Translations under genes and position numbers: made by a program
Source: Nocardioides zeae
Lineage (GTDB): Bacteria; Actinomycetota; Actinomycetes; Propionibacteriales; Nocardioidaceae
Direction of reading: 5' to 3'
DNA length: 64,000 bases
Assembly: GCF_010686755.1 (NCBI RefSeq)
Contig: NZ_JAAGXA010000010.1
Location: 1-64,000 of the forward strand
Shown: one piece after another, positions 52,831 to 63,776 of the stretch
Position numbering within the stretch: position 1 is the first letter of the stretch
How the letters are laid out: each line of letters opens with the position of its first letter
The notes under the pieces: model-generated
Databases searched by the model: none
What the model saw: the letters and a program-made list of their open reading frames with translations, nothing else
Told to the model about the DNA's origin: nothing

Positions 52831-54257
52831 CGACGGCCGTCGTGGTCGGCAGCGGGCCCAACGGGCTCGCTGCCGCCCTCACGCTGGCCGCCGCCGGGGT
52901 GGAGGTCGTCGTCCACGAGGCGGCCACCACCCCCGGCGGCGGGGCGCGCTCCGCGGAGCTGACGCTGCCGGGCCTGCTCCACGACGAGTGCTCGGGGTTC
53001 CACCCCTTCGCCACCGACTCGGTGTTCGCCCGCGCGGTCGACCTGGGCGCGCACGGGCTGGAGTGGGCCTGGCCCGACGTGCAGTACGCCCACCCGCTCG
53101 ACGGCGGCCGGGGCGCTGCGGCGGTGCGCTCGGTGGCGGAGACGGCGCGGGCGCTCGGGGCCGACGAGCGCCGCTGGGCGGGCTTCCTCGGCCCGGTCGT
53201 GGACCGGTTCGACACGATCGCGGAGGAGTTCCTGCAGCCGCTGCTGCACGTGCCGCGGCACCCGCTCGACCTGGCGAGGCTCGGGTTGCGGGCGCCCCTG
53301 CCCGCTGCGGCGACGGCACGGTTGTTCCGCACCGACGAGGCGCGGGCGCTCTGGGCGGGACTGGCGGCGCACGGCTTCACCTCGTTCGGCACGCCGCTCT
53401 CGTCCGCGATCGGCACGGCGCTGGGCGCGGCCGCGCACCGCTACGGGTGGCCCGTCGCCCGCGGCGGTTCGCGGGCGATCGTCGACGCCGCGCTCGGGCT
53501 CCTCGACCGGCTCGGCGGCCGCGTCGAGCTCGGCTCGCGCGTCGAGGACCTGCGGGACCTCGGGCCGGCGGACGTGGTCATGCTCGACACCGCCCCGGCG
53601 GTGGCGGCCCGGATCGGGGAGCACGTGCTGCCGGCGGGCACGCTGCGGGCCTACCGGCGCTTCCGTCACGGGCCGGCGGCCTTCCAGCTCGCGCTCGCGG
53701 TGGAGGGCGGGCTGCCGTGGACCTACGAGCCCGCGACCCGGGCCGGCACGGTGCACGTCGCGGGCAGCTACGCGGAGACGGCCCGGGCGGAGCGGCTGGT
53801 CAGCCGCGGCATCATGCCGGAGCGCCCGTTCGTGCTCCTCGGGCAGCAGCACGTCGCCGACCCGTCGCGGGGCCGCGACGGGATCGTCCCCGTCGACTGC
53901 TACGCCCACGTGCCGCACGGGTTCACGGGCGACGCGACCGAGGCCGTCCTCGCCCAGGTGGAGCGCTTCGCACCCGGGGCGCGGGAGCGGATCCTGGCGG
54001 TGGTGCCGCGCTCACCGCTCGCGATCGAGGCCCACAACCCCAACTTCGTCGGGGGTGACATCGTCACCGGCCTCAAGAGCCCCGTGCAGCTCCTGCTGGG
54101 TCCGCGTCGGCACCCCGACCCGTACGCCACGGGCGCCGACGGGATCTACCTGTGCTCGGCGGCGGTGCCGCCCGGCCCGGGCGCCCACGGGGTGGGCGGC
54201 CACCTGGCCGCGCTGGCCGCGCTCCGCCGGCTGCGGGTCGGTCCGGCTGTCGGGTGA
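52827..54257 (+). CDS. Phytoene desaturase-like FAD oxidoreductase
   Basis: 476 residues. FAD motif VVVGSGPNGLAAALTLAAAG at the N-terminus, TTPGGGARSAELTLPG as the second flavin contact, and C-terminal YLCSAAVPPGPGAHGVGGHLAAL as the closing motif of the CrtI-like amine-oxidase superfamily. The GTG overlaps the DUF3556 stop by 4 bases. It is distinct from the oxidoreductase at 7144-8769 but of the same superfamily. Substrate unknown; a lipid or terpenoid is plausible. Confidence 0.87.
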   Translation: MTTAVVVGSGPNGLAAALTLAAAGVEVVVHEAATTPGGGARSAELTLPGLLHDECSGFHPFATDSVFARAVDLGAHGLEWAWPDVQYAHPLDGGRGAAAVRSVAETARALGADERRWAGFLGPVVDRFDTIAEEFLQPLLHVPRHPLDLARLGLRAPLPAAATARLFRTDEARALWAGLAAHGFTSFGTPLSSAIGTALGAAAHRYGWPVARGGSRAIVDAALGLLDRLGGRVELGSRVEDLRDLGPADVVMLDTAPAVAARIGEHVLPAGTLRAYRRFRHGPAAFQLALAVEGGLPWTYEPATRAGTVHVAGSYAETARAERLVSRGIMPERPFVLLGQQHVADPSRGRDGIVPVDCYAHVPHGFTGDATEAVLAQVERFAPGARERILAVVPRSPLAIEAHNPNFVGGDIVTGLKSPVQLLLGPRRHPDPYATGADGIYLCSAAVPPGPGAHGVGGHLAALAALRRLRVGPAVG

Positions 54258-54276
54258 CCCCGCCGGCCCGGCGGGG

Positions 54277-54279
<3 letters not shown>
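54255..54279. terminator. Bidirectional terminator hairpin holding both stop codons
   Basis: An 11-bp perfect stem TGACCCCGCCG/CGGCGGGGTCA with a 3-base loop. Its left arm begins with the TGA of the plus-strand desaturase-like gene and its right arm ends with the TGA (as TCA) of otsA on the minus strand. Confidence 0.8.
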
Positions 54280-55719
<1,440 letters not shown>

Positions 55720-55872
55720 GGCGCCCACCCTAGTGCGTCGGCGGAGGCGCCACGCCACGCCGCGCGACGAATGACACTGCTGTGATTCGGCGCGTACCAT
55801 CGAGGGCGATGTCACCCGCCGGCGCGTCCGGAAGCCGCCAGCGGGACCGTATCCTCCGAGGGAGTCCTGACC

Positions 55873-56175
55873 ATGGATGCCGCGAACGCCGTCGCCGCCG
55901 ATGCGCGGAACACCCCCGGGAGCACTGCCTTGTCCGAGCGCGACCTCGACGTCCTCGAGTTCGAGCGGCACTGGTGGAAGTACGCCGGCGCGAAGGAGCA
56001 GGCCATCCGCGAGAAGTTCGCGATGAGCTCGACGCGCTACTACCAAGTGCTCAACGCGCTCATCGACTCTCCCGACGCCCTGGCCGCCGACCCGCTGCTC
56101 GTCCGGCGCCTGCGCCGCCTCCGCGCCGCGCGCCAGCGGCAGCGCTCGGCCCGACGCCTCGGCTTCGACGCGTGA
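55873..56175 (+). CDS. DUF3263 protein
   Basis: 100 residues. The core LSERDLDVLEFERHWWKYAGAKEQAIREKFAMSSTRYYQVLNALIDSPDALAADPLLVRRLRRLR is typical of the actinobacterial DUF3263 family, small helical proteins with a helix-turn-helix-like look and a basic tail. They commonly sit upstream of a LytR_C gene, as here with a 4-base overlap. Possible DNA binding; unproven. Confidence 0.9.
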   Translation: MDAANAVAADARNTPGSTALSERDLDVLEFERHWWKYAGAKEQAIREKFAMSSTRYYQVLNALIDSPDALAADPLLVRRLRRLRAARQRQRSARRLGFDA

Positions 56176-56711
56176 GGGCCGCGATGTCGCAGCGCGCGGG
56201 CGCGCGCCGTACCGGGGACCAGCGGGGCGCGGCCTACCCGGCGCCCCTCGTGGCGCTGAGCGTCGTCGCGGTCGTGATGGCCGCCCTGGCCTTCGCCTTC
56301 ACCGGTGGCGACGACGGCGACGAGGAGATCCGCTCGGCGGCGGCCCCGGCCGCGACCTCGACGACGGAGGCCCCGGCGACGGAGGAGCCCGCGCCCACGG
56401 CGCCGCCGACCACGGAGGAGCCCGAGGTCGACAAGTCGCAGACGGTGGTGGAGGTCTACAACAACTCCGGGATCAGCGGCCTCGCGTCGCGCACGGGGGA
56501 GACCGCCTCCGCGGCCGGCTGGCAGGTCGTCGGCTCCGACAACTGGGTGGGGACGATCCCGAGCTCGACGGTCTACTACCCGGAGCGTCTCGAGGCCCAG
56601 GCCCAGCTGCTCGCCGACGACCTCGGCATCGCGCGCCTCATGCCGGCCGTCGACCCCATGCGGGGCGACCGGCTGACGGTGATCCTGACGTCGGACTACT
56701 CGGCCTCCTGA
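56172..56711 (+). CDS. LytR C-terminal domain protein, membrane anchored
   Basis: 179 residues from a GTG overlapping the DUF3263 stop; an ATG at 56184 is an alternative. One transmembrane helix (APLVALSVVAVVMAALAFAFTGG), a Thr/Pro/Glu-rich linker, then a LytR_C domain (VVEVYNNSGISGLASRTGETASAAGWQVVGSDNW). The domain would lie outside the membrane near the cell wall. It is likely linked to envelope assembly; the exact role is unknown. Confidence 0.9.
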   Translation: MRAAMSQRAGARRTGDQRGAAYPAPLVALSVVAVVMAALAFAFTGGDDGDEEIRSAAAPAATSTTEAPATEEPAPTAPPTTEEPEVDKSQTVVEVYNNSGISGLASRTGETASAAGWQVVGSDNWVGTIPSSTVYYPERLEAQAQLLADDLGIARLMPAVDPMRGDRLTVILTSDYSAS

Positions 56712-56716
56712 GACCT

Positions 56717-56742
56717 CCCTCACCGCGGTGCCACGGTGAGGG
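56717..56742. terminator. Hairpin after the LytR_C gene
   Basis: CCCTCACCG and CGGTGAGGG form a 9-bp stem with an 8-base loop, five bases after the stop codon and 46 bases before otsB. Confidence 0.65.
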
Positions 56743-56787
56743 TCGTCCGTGCGGCGGAACGGCGTCGCGCGTGCTTCGATAGGCGCC

Positions 56788-57633
56788 ATGCAGTTCACCT
56801 CGGCGGAGGCATCGCGCCGCTACGACGAGCTCGTCCACGTCGCGGCGCGCTCCGTGATCGCGCTCGACTTCGACGGCACCCTGTCGCCGATCGTCGACGA
56901 CCCCTCCGCCGCACACATCCACGACGAGGCCCCCGGGGTGCTCGTCGACCTGGCCGTGCACGTCCGCGCCCTCGCCGTCGTGACCGGCCGCCCCGCGCGC
57001 CAGGTGCTCGCGCTCGGCGGGCTCGACGAGGTGGGCGAGCTGGTGCACGACGCGGGCAGCGACCTCTACGTGTTCGGGCAGTACGGCAACGAGCGCTGGG
57101 ACACGCAGGACCGCCGCGTGCGCTCCCCGCGCCCGCCGCAGGGGCTGGCGTCGTTCCTCCTCGGGCTGCCGAAGGTGCTGCGCACGGCGAAGGCCGAGGA
57201 CGCGTACGTCGAGGAGAAGGGCCTCGCGATCGCCGTCCACACCCGGCGGCTCGAGGACCCGCAGGCCGCCTACGACCGCCTGCTGCCCCTCGTGACCGAG
57301 CTGGCGGCGGCGCACGACCTCGGTGTCGAGCCGGGCCGCAACGTCATCGAGGTGCGGTCACCGGGCATGCACAAGGGCGAGGCCGTGAAGATCCTCGTGC
57401 GCGAGACGCGGGCCGGCGGCTTCCTGTTCGGCGGTGACGACCTCGGCGACGTCGAGGCGTTCCACGCCGTGGCCGAGCTGCGCAGCCAGGGCCTGCCGAC
57501 GCTGCTCGTGGCCTCGGCCTCCGAGGAGCAGAGCGCCCTCGCCGAGCTGGCCGACGTCGTCGTCGACGGCCCCGACGGGGTGCTCGACCTGCTGCGCCGC
57601 CTCACGGCCGACGCCGCCTCCGTGCGCACCTGA
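56788..57633 (+). CDS. otsB: Trehalose-6-phosphate phosphatase
   Basis: 281 residues of the HAD superfamily. Motif I DFDGTLSPI with D27 and D29, motif II VVTGR, YGNERW, a lysine-containing GMHKGEAVKILV, and motif IV GGDDLGDVEAF. It removes phosphate from trehalose 6-phosphate, completing the OtsAB route with the nearby otsA. Length is normal. Confidence 0.94.
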   Translation: MQFTSAEASRRYDELVHVAARSVIALDFDGTLSPIVDDPSAAHIHDEAPGVLVDLAVHVRALAVVTGRPARQVLALGGLDEVGELVHDAGSDLYVFGQYGNERWDTQDRRVRSPRPPQGLASFLLGLPKVLRTAKAEDAYVEEKGLAIAVHTRRLEDPQAAYDRLLPLVTELAAAHDLGVEPGRNVIEVRSPGMHKGEAVKILVRETRAGGFLFGGDDLGDVEAFHAVAELRSQGLPTLLVASASEEQSALAELADVVVDGPDGVLDLLRRLTADAASVRT

Positions 57634-57654
57634 CCCGCGGCGTACCCCTGCTGT

Positions 57655-57673
57655 CGGGGGAAGGCTCCCCCCG
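57655..57673. terminator. Short GC hairpin after otsB
   Basis: CGGGGG and CCCCCG pair around AAGGCT, 22 bases after the otsB stop. Modest stem, so tentative. Confidence 0.45.
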
Positions 57674-57687
57674 TCGCCGATCTCACG

Positions 57688-57708
57688 ATGTGGAGCACTG
57701 TCCCACAT
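57688..57708. promoter_or_regulatory. Inverted repeat upstream of the riboswitch
   Basis: ATGTGG and CCACAT are separated by nine bases in the likely promoter region of the thrC transcript. It may be a repressor site; no regulator can be named. Confidence 0.3.
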
Positions 57709-57761
57709 GGCGGGATCCAGATTAGGACCCCGCGGTGACGTCCTCCTAACCTGACGCACAG

Positions 57762-57895
57762 CTCATCGAGAGGGACTGAGGGAACGGCCCGTCGACGTCC
57801 CGGCAACCGCCACGAACTCCCCGCCGCACCATTGCGGCGGTCGTGGAAACGGTGCCAAATCCGCCCACGGCGACCGTCGCCGCGGGGAAGATGAG
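57762..57895 (+). promoter_or_regulatory. SAM riboswitch controlling thrC
   Basis: The element starts CTCATCGAGAGGGACTGAGG and includes the S-box hallmarks GGCCCGTCGACGTCCCGGCAACC (split core), a P3 arm CCACGA/TCGTGG, GGAAACGGTGCCAAATCC and a P4 hairpin CGGCGA/TCGCCG. It closes with GATGAG, which pairs with the initial CTCATC. This matches SAM-I (S-box) riboswitches; SAM-IV is an alternative. The closing strand directly abuts the GGAGGAGG ribosome site of thrC, so ligand binding most likely blocks translation. Confidence 0.88.
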
Positions 57896-57906
57896 GAGGA
57901 GGACTC

Positions 57907-59211
57907 ATGAGCACGTCTGTCGTCGAGACCAGCCCCGCCCCCGCCGAGAACGCCGAGGCCAAGCCCGGCCACGGTCTCCGGGAGGGCGCGTTCGGCAACG
58001 CCACGGCCCTCGCCTGTCGCGAGTGCGGCCACCAGGTGGACCTCGGTCCCTTCTACGCCTGTCCCGAGTGCTTCGGTCCCCTCGAGGTCGCCTACGCCTT
58101 CCCCACGGTGACCCGCGCGGAGATCGAGGCCGGCCCGCGCAACATCTGGCGCTACAAGGCGCTGCTGCCGGTGCCGACCGACATCGAGACCAGCCCCAAC
58201 ACGGAGCCCGGGTTCACCCGCCTGCTCGAGGCGACGAACCTCGCCGCCACGCTCGGCCTCGAGAAGCTGTGGGTGAAGGACGACTCGACCAACCCCACCA
58301 ACTCGTTCAAGGACCGGGTCGTGGCCTGCGCCCTGAGTGCCGCCCGCGAGCTGGGCAGCCGCGTCTTCGCGTGCCCCTCGACCGGCAACCTGGCCAACGC
58401 CGTCGCCGCGGCCGGTGCTCGCGCCGGCATCAAGACCGTCGTGTTCATCCCCAGCAACCTCGAGACGCCGAAGGTCGTCAACTCGGCCGTCTTCACCGAC
58501 TCGCTCGTCGCGGTCGAGGGCAACTACGACGACGTCAACAAGCTCGCCTCCGAGATCGCGGGCGAGGAGGACGGCTGGGCGTTCGTCAACGTCAACGTGC
58601 GGCCGTTCTACGCCGAGGGCTCCAAGACGCTCGGCTACGAGATCGCCGAGCAGCTCGGCTGGCGCCTGCCCGACCAGGTCGTCATCCCCGTCGCCTCGGG
58701 CTCGCAGCTCACCAAGGTCGACAAGGCCTTCCAGGAGCTGATCACGCTGGGTCTCGTCGAGGACAAGCCCTACAAGATCTTCGGCGCCCAGGCCACGGGC
58801 TGCTCGCCGGTGTCGGCCGCGTTCAAGGACGGCAAGAAGGTCGTGCGCCCGGTCAAGCCGGACACCATCGCGAAGTCGCTCGCCATCGGCAACCCGGCGG
58901 ACGGCCCCTACGTGCTCGACGTCTGCCGTCGCACCGGCGGTGTCGTCGAGGACATCAGCGACGACGAGGTGCGCGAGGCCATCGTGCTGCTCGCCCGCAC
59001 CGAGGGCATCTTCACGGAGACCGCGGGCGGCACCACCGTCGGCGTCCTCAAGAAGCTCGTCGAGACCGGCCAGCTCGACACCTCGCTCGAGACCGTCGTC
59101 ATCAACACCGGCCACGGCCTCAAGACGCTCGACGCCGTCGCCGACCGGGTCGCGCCCGCCGCGACCATCGCGCCGACGTACGCCGCGTTCGCCGCCACCG
59201 GTCTCGCCTGA
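57907..59211 (+). CDS. thrC: Threonine synthase
   Basis: 434 residues. An N-terminal zinc-ribbon-like knuckle (CRECGHQVDLGPFYACPECFG) precedes the PLP domain with cofactor lysine in DDSTNPTNSFKDRVV and phosphate loop in PVASGSQL. This is threonine synthase of the zinc-finger-bearing kind; it converts O-phosphohomoserine to threonine with PLP. It is preceded by a SAM riboswitch and followed 32 bases later by a cysO-like gene, so a link to sulfur amino acid supply is built into its control. Confidence 0.92.
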   Translation: MSTSVVETSPAPAENAEAKPGHGLREGAFGNATALACRECGHQVDLGPFYACPECFGPLEVAYAFPTVTRAEIEAGPRNIWRYKALLPVPTDIETSPNTEPGFTRLLEATNLAATLGLEKLWVKDDSTNPTNSFKDRVVACALSAARELGSRVFACPSTGNLANAVAAAGARAGIKTVVFIPSNLETPKVVNSAVFTDSLVAVEGNYDDVNKLASEIAGEEDGWAFVNVNVRPFYAEGSKTLGYEIAEQLGWRLPDQVVIPVASGSQLTKVDKAFQELITLGLVEDKPYKIFGAQATGCSPVSAAFKDGKKVVRPVKPDTIAKSLAIGNPADGPYVLDVCRRTGGVVEDISDDEVREAIVLLARTEGIFTETAGGTTVGVLKKLVETGQLDTSLETVVINTGHGLKTLDAVADRVAPAATIAPTYAAFAATGLA

Positions 59212-59243
59212 CCGTCCCCGCCCCGTCGAAGTCGAGGTACCCC

Positions 59244-59519
59244 GTGTCGATCTCCGTCCGCATCCCGACCATCCTGCGCACCTACACGGGCGGCGCGTCC
59301 GAGGTCGAGGCCTCCGGCGCGACCCTGGCCGAGGTCATCGACGACCTCGAGGCCCACCACCCGGGCATCAAGGCACGCGTGCTCGACGACGACGGCGACC
59401 TGCGCCGGTTCGTCAACGTGTACGTCGGCAACGAGGACGTGCGGTTCCTCGACGACCTCGCCACCCCCACCGCCCCCGGCGCGCAGGTCTCGATCATCCC
59501 GGCCGTCGCCGGAGGCTGA
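59244..59519 (+). CDS. cysO: CysO-like ubiquitin-fold sulfur carrier
   Basis: 91 residues of the MoaD/ThiS fold. The C-terminal VAGG end is required for thiocarboxylate formation. VRIPTILRTYTGG, LRRFVNVYVGNEDVRF and IIPAVAGG closely parallel M. tuberculosis CysO as I recall it. CysO delivers sulfide to CysM for cysteine synthesis. No cysM or Mec peptidase gene is adjacent; the carrier is in the riboswitch-controlled thrC transcript instead. The GTG start has GAGG upstream. Confidence 0.85.
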   Translation: MSISVRIPTILRTYTGGASEVEASGATLAEVIDDLEAHHPGIKARVLDDDGDLRRFVNVYVGNEDVRFLDDLATPTAPGAQVSIIPAVAGG

Positions 59520-59528
59520 TCGGCGGCC

Positions 59529-59616
59529 GACACTTTCCCCGGTCGACCGGGGAAAGTGTCACTTCGCGCATCAAATTTGATGGTCGAAGCGGCGTGTTCC
59601 CCGGTCGACCGGGGAA
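59529..59616. repeat. Cluster of three perfect palindromes
   Basis: First, a 32-bp perfect palindrome (59529-59560) with half GACACTTTCCCCGGTC. Second, CATCAAATTTGATG (59569-59582) flanked by CTTCG/CGAAG. Third, a 20-bp palindrome TTCCCCGGTCGACCGGGGAA (59597-59616), which is the core of the first. The middle AT-rich palindrome is striking in such GC-rich DNA. Placed between cysO and an SGNH hydrolase gene. It could be a terminator, a protein-binding array or a mobile palindromic element. Confidence 0.9.
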
Positions 59617-59714
59617 AGTGCCAGGGCCCGGTCCCACCAACCGTCGCGGCCAGGGCGACCGGGGTTGGCGTGCTGTTCACCTCGTGCTCGTGCTGGTCGG
59701 GCATTCAGGACCGC

Positions 59715-60662
59715 ATGTCTGCAACGTCGAAGGCGCGCGCGGCCCTGGCCGTCGCGACCGCTGCTGGTGGGGTCGGTGTCGCTGTCGGGTACGGCGGGAG
59801 GTCGATCCTCAAGCGCCAGGCCGCCACGGCGCGGCGCCTCATCGGGAAGCCGCTGGGCGAGCAGGCGCTCGACGCCGACAAGATCTACAAGAAGCGGTAC
59901 GGCGGCCCCCCGGTCGAGCTCCTCGTCCTCGGCGACTCGATCGCGGCGGGCCTCGGGGCGGAGGTGCCGGGCGACACGTTCGGTGCCCGGCTCGCCAAGC
60001 ACGTCGCGCGCAGCACCGAACGGCCCGTCCGGCTCCGCACCGCGGCGCGCGTCGGGGCCGAGTCGAGCATGCTGGCGGAGCAGGTGGGGGCGCTCCCGGC
60101 GACGTACGCCGCGGACGTCGCCGTCGTCGTCGTCGGCGGCAACGACGTGACGCACCGCGTGCCCCTCGCGGAGTCGGCGCGCCACCTGCGCGAGACGATC
60201 GAGGCGTTGTCCGCCCGCGGGACGCGGGTGGTGGTGGGCACGTGCCCCGACCTCGGCGCGTTGCGGCCGGTGCCCCAGCCGCTGCGGTCGCTGGGGTCGC
60301 GGGCGTCGCGGCAGCTCGCCGCCGCGCAGCGGGAGGCCGCCCTGCGTGCGGGGGCGTGGGCGGTGTCGCTGGCCGACGTCGTCGGCCCGTTCTTCATCAC
60401 CAACCCCGACGAGATGTTCAGCCTCGACCGGTTCCACCCGAGTGCCGCGGGCTACAAGCGGACGGCCAAGGCGGTGCTGCCCTCGGTGCTCGCCGCGCTG
60501 GGCGAGGTCGACGCCGTGCCGTTCGGCCACCACGCGCCCGCGGTCGCGGAGGAGGCGCCGACGGAGCGCCCCCACCTGCGCGCGATGCCGGACGTCGGCC
60601 ACGACGACTGGGGCATCGACGACCAGGTCGACGGCGGCGGCTTCGACCGTCGCGAGGCCTGA
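59715..60662 (+). CDS. SGNH/GDSL-type hydrolase
   Basis: 315 residues. A hydrophobic N-terminal stretch (residues 8-28) suggests membrane anchoring or export. Block I LGDSIAAGLG with nucleophile S75, block III GGND, and block V DRFHPSAAGY supplying Asp and His are all present. It is an esterase/lipase of unknown substrate, probably acting at the cell surface. The ATG at 59715 follows AGGA. Confidence 0.88.
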   Translation: MSATSKARAALAVATAAGGVGVAVGYGGRSILKRQAATARRLIGKPLGEQALDADKIYKKRYGGPPVELLVLGDSIAAGLGAEVPGDTFGARLAKHVARSTERPVRLRTAARVGAESSMLAEQVGALPATYAADVAVVVVGGNDVTHRVPLAESARHLRETIEALSARGTRVVVGTCPDLGALRPVPQPLRSLGSRASRQLAAAQREAALRAGAWAVSLADVVGPFFITNPDEMFSLDRFHPSAAGYKRTAKAVLPSVLAALGEVDAVPFGHHAPAVAEEAPTERPHLRAMPDVGHDDWGIDDQVDGGGFDRREA

Positions 60663-60699
60663 GACGACGACGCTGGCGCCGACACCTAACCTCGATCGG

Positions 60700-61584
60700 G
60701 TGACCTCCTCCGCGCGCCCCGGCGCCTCTCCCCGCCCGCGGGTCCTCCTCGCCACTTTCCAGCTGGTGCCGGACGGCGAGGACGGCGGCGACCTGCTCCT
60801 CGCCGCGCTCGAGCAGCGGGGCATCGACGCGGCCTGGGCCGTCTGGGACGACCCGGCCGTCGACTGGTCGGCCGCCGACCTCGTCGCGGTGCGCTCGACG
60901 TGGGACTACCACCGGCGGCTCCCGGAGTTCCTGGCGTGGGCCCGCCGCACGGCGTCCCTCACCCGCGTCCTCAACGGCCCGGACGTGTTCGCGTGGAACG
61001 CGGACAAGTCCTACCTGGTCGGGCTCGGCGAGCTCGTGCCGACGGTGCCGACCCGCACGCTCGGCGACGCCACCCTCCTGCCCGTGCTCCGCGAGGCGAC
61101 GGCCGCGTGGGGCTCGGTCGTCGTCAAGCCCGCGACGAGCGCCGGCGGGCTGGGGGTGGTCGTGGTGGACGCCGTCGACGACCAACGCCTCGCCGGGCTC
61201 GGCCCCGCCCCCTGGGTGGTGCAGCCCCTCGTCGCGTCGGTCCGCACCGAGGGCGAGATCTCCGTCTTCGTGCTCGACGGCACGGCCGTGCTGCAGGTCG
61301 ACAAGGTGCCGGCGGGCGACGAGATCCGGGTCCACGAGCACTTCGGGGGCTCCTCCCGCGCCGTACCGCTCGACCCCGACCTCGCCGCCACGGCGGTCGC
61401 GGCCGTCGGCGCGGCCGAGGAGCTCGGGGGACGACGGCTCGACTACGCGCGGATCGACCTCCTGCGCCACGAGGGTCGCTGGGCGGTGAGCGAGGTCGAG
61501 GCGATCGAGCCGGGTCTCTACCTCGACGTGGCGCCGCCGATGGCGGGGCACTTCGCCGACCTGGTGGCGGCGCGCGTCGGGTGA
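60700..61584 (+). CDS. ATP-grasp domain protein
   Basis: 294 residues from a GTG at 60700. The pattern WNADKSYLVGL, VVVKPATSAGGLGVVVV, PWVVQPLV...EGEISVFVLDG and ISEVEAIEPGLYL-like C-terminus (VSEVEAIEPGLYLD) matches small ATP-grasp ligases that form amide bonds or modify peptides. No precursor peptide or partner was seen nearby. It lies upstream of groL but is separated by CIRCE elements. Confidence 0.82.
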   Translation: MTSSARPGASPRPRVLLATFQLVPDGEDGGDLLLAALEQRGIDAAWAVWDDPAVDWSAADLVAVRSTWDYHRRLPEFLAWARRTASLTRVLNGPDVFAWNADKSYLVGLGELVPTVPTRTLGDATLLPVLREATAAWGSVVVKPATSAGGLGVVVVDAVDDQRLAGLGPAPWVVQPLVASVRTEGEISVFVLDGTAVLQVDKVPAGDEIRVHEHFGGSSRAVPLDPDLAATAVAAVGAAEELGGRRLDYARIDLLRHEGRWAVSEVEAIEPGLYLDVAPPMAGHFADLVAARVG

Positions 61585-61592
61585 CGGGCTGC

Positions 61593-61618
61593 TTGCACTC
61601 GCAGGGGGCGAGTGCTAA
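61593..61618 (+). promoter_or_regulatory. CIRCE operator 1
   Basis: TTGCACTC (61593-61600), nine-base spacer, GAGTGCTAA (61610-61618). One mismatch from the canonical HrcA-binding TTAGCACTC-N9-GAGTGCTAA. It places groL under HrcA heat-shock repression. Confidence 0.92.
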
Positions 61619-61627
61619 ACATGACGC

Positions 61628-63420
<1,793 letters not shown>

Positions 63421-63444
63421 GTCCCGCCCGCCGTTGGACGAACG

Positions 63445-63476
63445 CGAGGCCCCCGCTCTTCGGAGCGGGGGCCTCG
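63445..63476. terminator. Strong UUCG-capped hairpin after groL
   Basis: A 14-bp perfect stem (CGAGGCCCCCGCTC and its complement) with a TTCG tetraloop, 24 bases after the groL stop. It can also serve the convergent DUF3253 gene. Confidence 0.88.
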
Positions 63477-63515
63477 TGCCGTTCAGCGGGTCGGGGGGCC
63501 GGTCGGGGGTGCCGG

Positions 63516-63776
63516 TCAGGGGCGCCGGCGCACGCGGATCGGTCCCCGAGCACGGGCCAGGTCCACGACCGCGCCGCCCTGGGTCACGTCGACCTCGTCC
63601 CGCTCGACGAGTCGACCGACCGCGGCGCGCACCGGGTCCATGAGCTCCCGCCACTCCTGCCCCTCCGCGGCGACCGCCCGCGCCACCTCGGACGGGCAGA
63701 TCGTGGCGCCCTCGGCGCGCCGGTCCAGCAGGTCGAGGACGGCGCGCTCGAGGCCGTCGGCGTCGGGGGTGCTCAC
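63516..63776 (-). CDS. DUF3253 protein
   Basis: 86 residues. The pattern CPSEVARAVAAEGQEWRELMDPVRAAVGRLVERDEVDVTQGGAVVDLARARGPIRVRRR is typical of the small DUF3253 winged-helix-like family. The GTG at 63776 overlaps the stop of the upstream gene by 3 bases. Function unknown. Confidence 0.85.
   Translation of the reverse strand: MSTPDADGLERAVLDLLDRRAEGATICPSEVARAVAAEGQEWRELMDPVRAAVGRLVERDEVDVTQGGAVVDLARARGPIRVRRRP

Noticed and set aside
59529..59616. Replication origin or dif-type site
   Set aside because: No DnaA boxes, replication genes or XerCD-like arms nearby; symmetry alone is not enough.
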